A stretch of DNA of 64,000 nt from Gordonia sp. SL306 (GTDB taxonomy: Bacteria > Actinomycetota > Actinomycetes > Mycobacteriales > Mycobacteriaceae). Under the pieces are notes generated by a model. The model had not been told where the DNA came from. It ran no database searches and worked only from the letters and a program-made list of their open reading frames with translations. This document shows, in pieces, positions 49,607-57,960 of this stretch (the stretch's first letter is position 1; every line of letters begins with the position of its first letter). A program made the position numbers and the translations under genes. The stretch covers positions 2,790,001 to 2,854,000 of the forward strand of contig NZ_CP113063.1 of assembly GCF_026625785.1 (NCBI RefSeq). Direction: 5' to 3'.

Positions 49607-51841
49607 ATGCAGATGTCGGAGATGTCCTCTTTGCGCGACCTTCGCGCCAACCTCAGATACGACCTCCCTGCTTCACTGGTCGTATTCCTCGTCGCCCTAC
49701 CGCTGTCGTTGGGTATCGCCATCGCGTCCGACGCGCCGGTGATGGCCGGCCTGATCGCCGCCGTGGTCGGCGGTGTGGTGGCGGGTCTGATCGGAGGTAG
49801 TCCGCTCCAGGTATCCGGACCGGCGGCCGGCCTGACGGTCGTCGTGGCCGAACTGGTCGCCAACTTCGGCTGGAAGGTCACGTGTTTCATCACGGTGGCA
49901 GCGGGCCTCCTACAGATCCTGTTCGGACTCAGCAAGAAGGCAGGCGCAGCGCTGGCGATTGCGCCGGTCGTGGTGCACGCCATGCTCGCCGGCATCGGTA
50001 TCACCATTGCCCTGCAACAGATCCATGTCCTGCTCGGCGGCGAGTCGGGCAGCACCGCGTGGGACAACGTCACCCAGCTGCCCGCCAACCTGATGAACAT
50101 CGACTGGCCGAGCGCGGTCATCGGCGGCCTCGTGATCGTCATGATGCTGACCTGGACCATGCTTCCGGTGTCGGTGCGCAAGGTGCCCGGACCCTTGGTC
50201 GCGATCGTCGTGGCAACCGCACTGACCGTCATCATGGGACTGAACATCGAACGAATCTCTCTGGACGGCAATCTCTTCGAGGCCATCGCCCTCCCCGAAC
50301 TGCCGGCCGGAAACTGGGGTGCCGTGGTCATGGGCATCATCACCGTCGCGCTGATCGCCAGCGTCGAGTCCCTGCTGTCTGCGGTCGCCGTCGACAAGAT
50401 GCATACCGGACCCCGCAGCAACTTCAACCGCGAGATGCTCGGGCAGGGCGGCGCGAACATCACCTCCGGGCTGCTCGGCGGACTGCCGGTCACCGGCGTC
50501 ATCGTCCGCAGCACCACCAACGTTGCCAGTGGCGCGAAGACCCGTGCATCGGCTGTGCTGCACGGGGTGTGGGTCCTCGTGTTCGCCGTGCTGCTGACCG
50601 GCCTCGTTGAACAGATCCCCACCGCGGCGCTGGCCGGGTTGCTGGTGGTGATCGGCATCCAGCTGGTGAAGCTCGCCCACATGAAAACGGCGCTGAAGAC
50701 GGGCGACCTGTGGGTGTACGCGGTCACGGTGATCTCCGTGGTGTTCCTCAACCTCCTCGAGGGAGTCGCCATCGGTCTCGCACTGGCGATCGCACTGGTG
50801 GTGTGGCGTGTGGTCCGGGCGGAGATCACCTCGGAGCCGTTCGGCACCGAGGGCTCGCGTCAGTGGCTCATCCGTGCCCGGGGCTCCCTCAGCTTCCTCT
50901 CACTGCCGAAGCTCAACAAGGCGCTCACCGCGGTGCCCGAATCCGCGCACGTCACACTCGAACTCGACGTGGACTTTCTCGACCATGCCGCCACCGAGGC
51001 GATCGAGGACTGGAAGTGGGCGCACGAGGCGACCGACGGCTCGGTGCTGATACTGGAACGGGGCAAGGCACGTCTCGATCACGCGCGGGAGGCGCCGCCG
51101 CGCCGGCACACCACCGGGATCATCGGACTCACCCCGTGGCGCAGCCGTCGGAACAGCGGTGAGCAGCAGCCGGGCGGAACCCCGGCGTCGCTGCAATCGA
51201 TCATGGGTGGGGTGTCGGAGTATCACCGTGACCATGCCGACGTCCTGCGGGCGGCCACCTCTGACGTCACCCACAGTCAGGACCCGGACTCGCTCTTCTT
51301 GACCTGCTCCGATTCGCGGCTGATGCCGAACATCATCACCGCGAGTGGCCCCGGTGACCTGTTCACCGTCCGCAACGTCGGCAACCTGGTCCCCGGTGAC
51401 GGGTCCACGGACACGTCGGTGGCCGCCGCACTCGAGTTCGCCATCGGTGAGATCGAGGTGAGTTCGGTTGTGGTCTGCGGTCATTCGTCGTGCGGCGCGA
51501 TGAAGGCGATGCTCGCCGGCGCCGACGCGGGCAACGGCAAGATCGGTTCCTGGCTCGGCCACGCCATCCCCAGCCTGGCGGCCTACCGCCTGGGCCACCC
51601 GGCCGGCCGCGCCGCCGCCGAGGCCGGGTTCCCCGAGGTCGACCAGCTCGCCGTGGTCAACGTGGCCAAGCAGGTGGAGAACCTGATGCGCGACCCCGTC
51701 GTCGGTCGTGCGGCCGCCGAGGGGCGGTTGCGCGTCGTCGGGCTGTTCTTCGACATCCCGACCGCGCAGGTCTTCGAGGTCACCGGCACCGAGATCCGGC
51801 TCGCGGGCACCGATGCGCGTGCGGAGACGTTGCTGCCCTGA
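49607..51841 (+). CDS. SulP anion transporter fused to a beta-carbonic anhydrase
   Basis: The 744-aa protein has about ten membrane helices from residue 20 to 410, with the SulP signature (LPLSLGIAIASDAPVMAGLIAAVVGGVVAGLIGGSPLQVSGPAAGLTVVVAELV) and a small STAS-like part (residues about 430-490). From about residue 530 it continues as a beta-carbonic anhydrase: HSQDPDSLFLTCSDSRLMPNIITASGPGDLFTVRNVGNLV carries the zinc Cys and the Asp-Arg dyad, and VVVCGHSSCGAMKAM the zinc His and Cys. The zinc ligand set is complete, so this half should be active. Coupling CO2 hydration to bicarbonate transport is the natural reading. M. tuberculosis Rv3273 has the same fusion. The start codon follows a TACGGT -10 by six bases. 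Confidence 0.93.
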   Translation: MQMSEMSSLRDLRANLRYDLPASLVVFLVALPLSLGIAIASDAPVMAGLIAAVVGGVVAGLIGGSPLQVSGPAAGLTVVVAELVANFGWKVTCFITVAAGLLQILFGLSKKAGAALAIAPVVVHAMLAGIGITIALQQIHVLLGGESGSTAWDNVTQLPANLMNIDWPSAVIGGLVIVMMLTWTMLPVSVRKVPGPLVAIVVATALTVIMGLNIERISLDGNLFEAIALPELPAGNWGAVVMGIITVALIASVESLLSAVAVDKMHTGPRSNFNREMLGQGGANITSGLLGGLPVTGVIVRSTTNVASGAKTRASAVLHGVWVLVFAVLLTGLVEQIPTAALAGLLVVIGIQLVKLAHMKTALKTGDLWVYAVTVISVVFLNLLEGVAIGLALAIALVVWRVVRAEITSEPFGTEGSRQWLIRARGSLSFLSLPKLNKALTAVPESAHVTLELDVDFLDHAATEAIEDWKWAHEATDGSVLILERGKARLDHAREAPPRRHTTGIIGLTPWRSRRNSGEQQPGGTPASLQSIMGGVSEYHRDHADVLRAATSDVTHSQDPDSLFLTCSDSRLMPNIITASGPGDLFTVRNVGNLVPGDGSTDTSVAAALEFAIGEIEVSSVVVCGHSSCGAMKAMLAGADAGNGKIGSWLGHAIPSLAAYRLGHPAGRAAAEAGFPEVDQLAVVNVAKQVENLMRDPVVGRAAAEGRLRVVGLFFDIPTAQVFEVTGTEIRLAGTDARAETLLP

Positions 51842-51848
51842 TCGTCCT

Positions 51849-51868
51849 GCGCGTTCCGCGGAACGCGC
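51849..51868. terminator. Perfect 20-bp palindrome between convergent genes
   Basis: The 20-bp palindrome consists of GCGCGTTCCG followed by its own complement CGGAACGCGC. It could fold in either transcript direction, between the SulP-CA gene (7 bases upstream) and the phosphodiesterase gene. Confidence 0.5.
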
Positions 51869-51961
51869 GCCACCTCGACTCGGTGACATCACAATTGTTC
51901 GGAACGAAGGTGAATTCATCGAGTCGGGGTGCGTGACTCGGACTGTCGGTCGCCGGACCGC

Positions 51962-52720
51962 TCAGAACATCACCGAACGGAAGTGCGTGATCAGTCGCCA
52001 GTCGGCGGGCGGGCCGCCGAGGCCGTCGAGGAAGTGGAATGCGATACCCGGCGGCTGACCGCGATTGACGATCTCGGTGCCCTCGAACGGAAGGTTGAGG
52101 GTGGAGGCCGCTCCGGGCGCGATCGCCAGCGGTCGTCCGGCGAAGGTCGTCACCGACGGGGTGTGGGCGTGGCCGCAGAGGAAGGCGACGATGTTGGGGT
52201 GCTGCTCGACCATCGCTGCCAGCCGCGCCTCGCCGGTCTGTCGGATGGAGTCCATGAACGGCATGCCCAACGTGGTGGGTGGATGGTGGAAGGCGATCAG
52301 CACGGGCGTCGTCGGGCCGGCGGCCGCGATCTCGGTGGACATCCACGCAAGTGTGTCGTCGGTGAGGTGGCCGTCGTTGCGGTCGGGGATGGAACTGTCG
52401 CAGACCACGAACAGCACACCGCCGATCAGTGCCGCCTGATTGACCGGTTCATCGGTCGTCCGGCCTTTCAGATGGGCGTTGAAGGCCTCCCGCTTGTCGT
52501 GATTGCCTGCGGTGATGAGCATCGGCAGGGGGCTGTAGAGCACACCGTAGGCCTCGCGGTATTCGGACTCGCTGCCCTCGTCGGTGATGTCGCCGGTCAC
52601 CAGGAGCGCGTCGATGCCGTCGGCGCGGGCGTTGATGTAGCCAAGCGTCGATTCGATGCGGCTGCGGTTGTACCGCGTGCCGTTGAAATGCAGGTCGCTG
52701 ATGTGGGCGACGACGAACAC
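51962..52720 (-). CDS. cpdA: Calcineurin-like cyclic nucleotide phosphodiesterase (Rv0805-like)
   Basis: The 252-aa metallophosphoesterase uses two metals. All motif blocks are present: D-x-H in VVAHISDLHFNG, GD in ALLVTGDITDEG, GNHDKRE in ITAGNHDK, a His in IAFHHPP and GHAHTP near residue 190. This pattern and length match Rv0805 and E. coli CpdA, which hydrolyse cAMP and other cyclic nucleotides. Residues VFVVC are consistent with a soluble protein, no signal peptide. Other phosphoester substrates are possible, since Rv0805-type enzymes are promiscuous. Confidence 0.9.
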   Translation of the reverse strand: MFVVAHISDLHFNGTRYNRSRIESTLGYINARADGIDALLVTGDITDEGSESEYREAYGVLYSPLPMLITAGNHDKREAFNAHLKGRTTDEPVNQAALIGGVLFVVCDSSIPDRNDGHLTDDTLAWMSTEIAAAGPTTPVLIAFHHPPTTLGMPFMDSIRQTGEARLAAMVEQHPNIVAFLCGHAHTPSVTTFAGRPLAIAPGAASTLNLPFEGTEIVNRGQPPGIAFHFLDGLGGPPADWRLITHFRSVMF

Positions 52721-52867
52721 ACGCGCTCCTCGATGACGGACTCACCTGAGGCTAGTCACATCGGCCGCCGACGGCGCGGCAAGGCCCCCCGAATCCTCTG
52801 CGCGCCCCGCCCCGTCGACCGCGCGGCGGGTGTTGACAGTTGTCGTCGGAGATATGAAAGTCGGCGG

Positions 52868-53722
52868 ATGAGACGACGAGGTGGCGGGGTCCGGGACACG
52901 ACTCGATATGCGGGTGTGACCGCGGTGGTGACCGGCGGCGGGTCCGGGATCGGGGCGGCACTCACCAGAGCGCTCGTCGCCGCCGGCGCCGACGTGGTGT
53001 GTACCGATCGCGATGTCGACGCGGCACGACGGGTCGTCGAGGGCCTGAGTGCGGCGCCCGGCTCGGCCCGCGCCGCGCACCTCGACGTCACCGACGGCGA
53101 CGCGGTCCGTGACCTGGTGGACGAGGTGGTGGCGTCGACGGGGCGCATCGACCTCATGTTCAACAACGCGGGCATGGCTCTCGGCGGCAACACCGAACTC
53201 CTCACCGCGGACCAATGGGACGCGATCATCGATGTGAACATCCGCGGCGTGGTCCACGGTGTGGCGGCCGCCTATCCGCACATGATCCGTCAGCAGTCCG
53301 GCCACATCGTGAACACCGCGTCGATGGCCGGTCTCACTGCTGCCGGGCTGCTCACCAGCTACGTGATGACCAAACACGCGGTCGTCGGCCTGTCCCTGGC
53401 GCTGCGGTCGGAAGCCGCGGTGCACGGCGTCGGCGTGCTGGCATTGTGCCCGGCCGCGGTGGAGACGCCGCTGCTCGATGCCCCCGGCGTCGGCGGGTTC
53501 ACCGGCCGGACCTTCTACCTGTCCGGGCAGGGTGTCCGGACCGCATACGACGCCGACCGGCTCGCGACCGAGGCCCTCGACGCCGTCGAGCGCAACCGGC
53601 CGCTGCTGGTGGTGCCCGCGCAGGCCCGGATGGCGTGGCGCTTCTCGCGGCTCGCACCCGGACTTATGCAGAAGCTGTCGACGAAGTTCGTCGCTCAGCA
53701 GCGTGAGCGGCAACACCTGTAG
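52868..53722 (+). CDS. Short-chain dehydrogenase/reductase
   Basis: The 284-aa SDR starts at ATG 52868, twelve bases after TATGAA (-10-like), so it may be leaderless. NAD(P) motif VTGGGSGIGAAL (about residues 21-32), NNAGMALGG (about 98), catalytic Ser in NTASMAG and Tyr/Lys in YVMTKHAVVG (about 160). It has a C-terminal extension of about 35 residues with PAQARMAWRFSRLAPGLMQKLSTKFVAQQRERQ, basic and amphipathic, suggesting membrane contact. Substrate unknown; lipid or sterol-like alcohols are typical for this subgroup. Confidence 0.88.
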   Translation: MRRRGGGVRDTTRYAGVTAVVTGGGSGIGAALTRALVAAGADVVCTDRDVDAARRVVEGLSAAPGSARAAHLDVTDGDAVRDLVDEVVASTGRIDLMFNNAGMALGGNTELLTADQWDAIIDVNIRGVVHGVAAAYPHMIRQQSGHIVNTASMAGLTAAGLLTSYVMTKHAVVGLSLALRSEAAVHGVGVLALCPAAVETPLLDAPGVGGFTGRTFYLSGQGVRTAYDADRLATEALDAVERNRPLLVVPAQARMAWRFSRLAPGLMQKLSTKFVAQQRERQHL

Positions 53723-53723
53723 T

Positions 53724-53772
53724 ACTGCGCACGCTCGGCGGGATTCGGTGCACGCTCGGCGTGAGCGTGTGC
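53724..53772. repeat. 21-bp repeat units, locus C
   Basis: Two direct units, GCGCACGCTCGGCGGGATTC at 53725 and GTGCACGCTCGGCGTGAGCG at 53746, are 21 bases apart and belong to the family at 21.6 and 39.2 kb. They lie between the convergent SDR and dienelactone hydrolase genes. Confidence 0.7.
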
Positions 53773-53774
53773 GG

Positions 53775-54548
53775 TCAGTGGAGAGTGCGCCCGAACAGCT
53801 TCTGCAGTTCCGCGAAGTGCTTCTCGGTGGCCTCGTGGTGGTAGATCGCGGTGTCGGCCATCGTGTAGCCGTGGTGGGCCCCCGGGTACACCGTCGCCGA
53901 ATGCGTGACGCCGCATGAGGTGAGGGCGTGCTCGAACGCGGCGACGGCCTCCGGTGGCAGCGACTGATCCTCGTCGGCATGGATGGCCAGCACGTCGGCG
54001 CGGACGTCGGGCAGGCGACGATGCGGACTGCTGTCGTCGTCGGTGACGAGGCCGCCGGTGTGGAACATGCCGATCGCGCCCACCACGTCGGGACGGGTGG
54101 CCGCGGCCAGCAGCGCGAGGCGTCCGCCCATGCAGTAGCCGGTGATCCCCACGTCGCCGTCGGAGACGCCCTCGAGCCCACGCAGGGTGTCGAGGTAGGC
54201 GGACAGATCCGGTGCCGAGAGGTCGTCGGTGAGCGCCCGCACCCGCGGCATCACCTCCTTGAAGAAGTCCGCCCGGCTCGTCGGATCCGTGAGGTCGGCC
54301 GAGGGTTCGAGATCGGTGGCGGTACCGGAGCGATAGAAGACATTGGGCGCCAACACCACGTATCCCCAGGACGCGATCCGATCGGCCATCTGCTTGGTCT
54401 GCGGGCGCAGCCCGATGGCGTCGATGGCGAACAGCACACCCGGCAGCGGGCCGGCAGCGTCGTCGGGACGCGTCACATAGGCGTCGGCCACGCCATCCGG
54501 CGTGGAGATCGTGATCATCTCGCTCGGCACAGGGTTGTCCTTTTCCAC
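53775..54548 (-). CDS. Dienelactone hydrolase family protein
   Basis: The 257-aa alpha/beta hydrolase has the Cys nucleophile of dienelactone hydrolases in ITGYCMGGRLALLAAA (about residue 127), the acid in LAIHADEDQSLPPE, and the His in YPGAHHGYTM near the end. It begins with a beta-strand-rich ISTPDGVADAYVTRPDD start as in the family. Dienelactone hydrolases act on chlorocatechol breakdown, but many actinobacterial members have unrelated ester substrates. It starts 12 bases before the ligD stop on the same strand. Confidence 0.88.
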   Translation of the reverse strand: MEKDNPVPSEMITISTPDGVADAYVTRPDDAAGPLPGVLFAIDAIGLRPQTKQMADRIASWGYVVLAPNVFYRSGTATDLEPSADLTDPTSRADFFKEVMPRVRALTDDLSAPDLSAYLDTLRGLEGVSDGDVGITGYCMGGRLALLAAATRPDVVGAIGMFHTGGLVTDDDSSPHRRLPDVRADVLAIHADEDQSLPPEAVAAFEHALTSCGVTHSATVYPGAHHGYTMADTAIYHHEATEKHFAELQKLFGRTLH

Positions 54549-54560
54549 GGTGGACGGATC

Positions 54561-56942
54561 TCAGAGGTCTCCGGGCAGTTTGTCACGACGGATGCCGCGC
54601 CAACTCGGGTGGCGCAGGTGACCGGTGGTGGTCCAGTCCATGAACCGGACCTCACCGACGATCTTCGGCAACACCCACACCGCGCTCGACGCGACCGGCC
54701 GGTCCAACTTGTCGACGAATGGACAGGTCTTGATCTGCAACGGCTCGAGTTCTTCGGCGAGGGAACGGAGTTGGGCGTCGGTGAAGCCGGTGCCGACCCG
54801 CCCGACGTATCGCAGCCCGGTCTCCTCAGGCAGTCCGAGCAGCAGCGACCCGATGGTGTCCGACCGGTTGCCCCGACCGGGTCGGTATCCGCCGATCACG
54901 ACCTCGATGTCGCTCCAGTTCTTGTGTTTGCGCCATTGGGTGGTGCGCCTGCCCTGCTGATACGTGGAGGTCCGTCGCTTCGCGACGACACCTTCGTATC
55001 CCTGCTCGCGGCTGTGCTCCACCGCGGCACGCCCCGGCCCGTCGAGCAATGGCGGGACCTGGGCATAGGGCGAGTGCGCGAAGGCCGGGGCGAGCTCCTC
55101 CAGTAGTTCCCGCCTCTGCGACCACGGCCGACGCAGCAGCGACGTGCCGTTCAGGTAGAGCACGTCGAAGATGTAGAGCTTGACGGCGAGGTCCTCGTCG
55201 GTGGTGTTGCGTGCGGCGAGCAGCGTGAAGTTGGTCCGACCACTCGCATCGAGGGCCACCACCTCGCCGTCGAGGACGACGTCGATGAGCCCGAGATCGT
55301 CGGCGATGGAGCGCAGTCGGGGGAAGTCGGCGGTCATGTCGATGCCCGAACGCGATGTCAGTCGGAAGTCGCCGTCGATGTAGCGCAAGAGGATTCGGTA
55401 GCCGTCCCACTTCCCCTCGAACGCCCAGTCGCGTCCGTCGAGGTTGTCGATCGACTCGTCGGTGGCCAGCATGGGCCGTGGGTCCTTGAGACTGTCCGGC
55501 AGGATCGGCCGCGGCTCGTCGCTCATCAGGTGGGCGAGCCAGTTCTTGTCGCCCGTCTTGATGAGCGCGTAGCGGCCCTGCACCCGTTCGCCGTGCAGCC
55601 GGACGATCACCTCGTTCTCGCGCCACTTCTCGGTCTCGTAGGTGCCGCGGTCCCAGATCTCCACGTGCCCGCCACCGTATTCGCCGTGCGGGATGTCGCC
55701 CTCGAAATCGGCGTAATCCATCGGGTGGTCCTCGGTGTGCACCGCGAGCCGGTTCTGACCCGGGTCGTCGGGCAGGTTCTTCGGAACCGCCCACGAGACC
55801 AGCACGCCGTCCCGCTCGAGCCGGAAGTCGTAGTGCAGGCGGCGAGCATGATGCTCTTGGATGACGAAGATCGGATCGGCAGATGTCTCCTCCTCGCCAC
55901 GGTCACGGTGCGCCTCGTCGCCGAACGGCTCGGGTGTCTTGTCCGCATCACGCTTGCGGCGGTACTCGCCAAGACTGACAACAGGATTCGACACCGGGGG
56001 AGCTGTGGCGGCCGCCGCGGCGTCGGTGTCGGTGTCGAGTTCGGAGGAATCGGAGTCGTGTGGGTCGTCGAGGTCGAGGAGCAGATCGCCGTCGGTGGCA
56101 ACTCTTTCGAGGACCTCGTGAAACAACAACTGGCCGATGTCGGGGTCGCCGAGCTCGTCCCAGGAGCGGGGCGCGGCCACCCATGGCTGTTCACGACCGC
56201 GCATCGAGTACGGCGCCAACGTCGTCTTCGAGCCGCTGTTCTGGCTCCAGTCGATGAAGACCTTGCCGGCCCTGATCGATTTGGTCATCGTCGCGGTGAT
56301 CGAGTCGGGATGCGCGGCGGCCAGGCTGGTGGCGATCTGCTTGGCGACCGTCCGGGCCGCGTCCGGCGCGACGGGGCGGTCGAACCGTGCGTACAGGTGC
56401 AACCCCTTGCCGCCGCTCGTCACCGGGAACGCCGTCAGCCCGGCCGCCGACAGCATGTCGCGGATCATCAGCGCCACCTCGGCACACTGGGAGAGCGGGA
56501 CGTCGGGCCCGGGGTCGAGATCGAGGACGAGACGGTCGGCTTTCGGCGCGGTCCCGTCGGAGGCCGGCACACGCCACTGCGGTGTGTGCAACTCCAGCGC
56601 GGCCATCTGGCCGAACCACACCAGGTCGGCCTGCGAGGACGCGAGGGGGTAGGTGATCACCCGTTTGCTGTGCTGTTCGCCGAATCGCTCGAGCCAATCC
56701 GGCGCCGACACGGGGAGATCCTTCTCGAAGAACGGCATCGATTCCACGCCGTTCGGCCAGCGTTTGCGGGTGATCGGGCGTCCGGCGAGGTGCGGGAGCA
56801 TGACGTCGGCGATCCGCGAGTAATAGTCGATGACCTCGAACTTCCGGGTACCGCTCTCCGGATACAGCACCTTCTCGAGGTTGGTGATGGGGATGCGACG
56901 ACCGTCGACCTCGAGACTGTCACCGCCCGCCATGATGACCAT
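54561..56942 (-). CDS. ligD: Multifunctional NHEJ DNA ligase LigD (polymerase-phosphoesterase-ligase)
   Basis: The enzyme joins double-strand breaks with Ku. The 793-aa protein has the mycobacterial order: primase/polymerase domain (residues 1-300, LVLDLDPGPDVP with the catalytic Asp pair near 140; SGGKGLHLYARF), a linker of about 50 acidic residues (SDSSELDTDTDAAAAA), 3'-phosphoesterase domain (about 355-480, HHARRLHYDFRLERDGVLVSWAVPKNLP; HTEDHPMDYADFEGDIPHGEYGGG), and the ATP-dependent ligase (from about 505, active-site Lys in FEGKWDGYRILLRY, C-terminal OB fold QWRKHKNWSDIEVVIGGYRPGRGNR). Start ATG 56942 or 56933. Divergent from ku, 51 bases apart, so one control region may serve both. Confidence 0.95.
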   Translation of the reverse strand: MVIMAGGDSLEVDGRRIPITNLEKVLYPESGTRKFEVIDYYSRIADVMLPHLAGRPITRKRWPNGVESMPFFEKDLPVSAPDWLERFGEQHSKRVITYPLASSQADLVWFGQMAALELHTPQWRVPASDGTAPKADRLVLDLDPGPDVPLSQCAEVALMIRDMLSAAGLTAFPVTSGGKGLHLYARFDRPVAPDAARTVAKQIATSLAAAHPDSITATMTKSIRAGKVFIDWSQNSGSKTTLAPYSMRGREQPWVAAPRSWDELGDPDIGQLLFHEVLERVATDGDLLLDLDDPHDSDSSELDTDTDAAAAATAPPVSNPVVSLGEYRRKRDADKTPEPFGDEAHRDRGEEETSADPIFVIQEHHARRLHYDFRLERDGVLVSWAVPKNLPDDPGQNRLAVHTEDHPMDYADFEGDIPHGEYGGGHVEIWDRGTYETEKWRENEVIVRLHGERVQGRYALIKTGDKNWLAHLMSDEPRPILPDSLKDPRPMLATDESIDNLDGRDWAFEGKWDGYRILLRYIDGDFRLTSRSGIDMTADFPRLRSIADDLGLIDVVLDGEVVALDASGRTNFTLLAARNTTDEDLAVKLYIFDVLYLNGTSLLRRPWSQRRELLEELAPAFAHSPYAQVPPLLDGPGRAAVEHSREQGYEGVVAKRRTSTYQQGRRTTQWRKHKNWSDIEVVIGGYRPGRGNRSDTIGSLLLGLPEETGLRYVGRVGTGFTDAQLRSLAEELEPLQIKTCPFVDKLDRPVASSAVWVLPKIVGEVRFMDWTTTGHLRHPSWRGIRRDKLPGDL

Positions 56943-56993
56943 TGTCCACGTTCCGGGCCGAGGATTCGGTGAACCGGTGGCACAATGAACCCC

Positions 56994-57926
56994 ATGCGCT
57001 CGATCTGGAAGGGCGATCTGAGCTTTGGCCTGGTGAACGTTCCGGTCAAGGTGTATTCGGCCACGGAAAGTCACGACCGGAAGTCGTATCAGGTCGACTC
57101 CAAGGACGGCACACGGATCCGGTATCGCCGAGTCCGGGAGGGGACCGACTCCGAGGTCGATTACTCCGACATCGCGAACGCGTACGAGACCGACTCCGGG
57201 GAGACTGTGATCCTCACCAAAGAGGACCTGGGAATGCTGCCGGTGCAGAAGAGTCCCGAGATCTCCATCCTCGAGTTCGTCCCGACCGACCAGGTCGATC
57301 CGATCTACTTCGACAAGCCCTACTACCTCGAGCCCGCGTCGAAGTCGCCGAAGGCCTACGCGCTGCTTGCCCAGGCGCTGCAGAAGACGGACCGTCTCGC
57401 CATCGCCAACTTCACGTTGCGCAACCGGACCAGGCTCGCGGCCCTGCGCGTGGTCGACGGCGTCATGACCCTGCAGACCTTGCTCTGGCCGGATGAGGTC
57501 CGTGCAGCCGATTTCGACTTTCTCGGCGACGAACCCGAGATCCGCCCACAGGAACTCGAGATGGCCGCGTCGCTCATCGAGACGATGGCCAAGGACTTCG
57601 ATCCCACCGAGTTCGAGGACACCTATCAGGTCGAGCTGTCCAAACTCGTCGAGGCGAAATCCGAAGGCGCCGAGGCATTCCCGGAGAGCGAGGAAGAATC
57701 CTCGGCGGACGAGGACTCCGAGGTGGCCGACCTGCTGGCGGCGCTGCGCGCGTCGGTGAAGGACAAGGGCGCCTCCGAGAGCTCGTCGTCGGACGAGGAC
57801 GAGAAGAAGTCGGCCCCGGCCAAGAAGGCGGCGGCGAAGAAGGCTCCGGCCAAGAAGGCTCCGACCAAGAAGGCGGCGGCCAAGAAAACCGCGGCCAAGA
57901 AGACGGCGGCGAAGAAGTCGGCCTAG
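56994..57926 (+). CDS. ku: Ku protein, DNA end-binding
   Basis: The 310-aa homodimeric ring binds broken ends and recruits LigD. It begins MRSIWKGDLSFGLVNVPVKVYSATE, the standard bacterial Ku opening (another in-frame ATG three codons upstream is less likely). The central part, LVEAKS and EFVPTDQVDPIYFDKPYYLEPASKSPKAYALLAQALQKTDRLAIANFTLRNRTRLAALR, is typical. After about residue 265 comes an acidic linker and then a Lys/Ala-rich tail of KKA, KKAP and KKTA repeats (histone-H1-like), which in mycobacterial Ku adds DNA binding. Divergent from ligD. Confidence 0.95.
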   Translation: MRSIWKGDLSFGLVNVPVKVYSATESHDRKSYQVDSKDGTRIRYRRVREGTDSEVDYSDIANAYETDSGETVILTKEDLGMLPVQKSPEISILEFVPTDQVDPIYFDKPYYLEPASKSPKAYALLAQALQKTDRLAIANFTLRNRTRLAALRVVDGVMTLQTLLWPDEVRAADFDFLGDEPEIRPQELEMAASLIETMAKDFDPTEFEDTYQVELSKLVEAKSEGAEAFPESEEESSADEDSEVADLLAALRASVKDKGASESSSSDEDEKKSAPAKKAAAKKAPAKKAPTKKAAAKKTAAKKTAAKKSA

Positions 57927-57960
57927 TGCAGTCGTCGCGACGGGCGGATGGAGTGATGGT

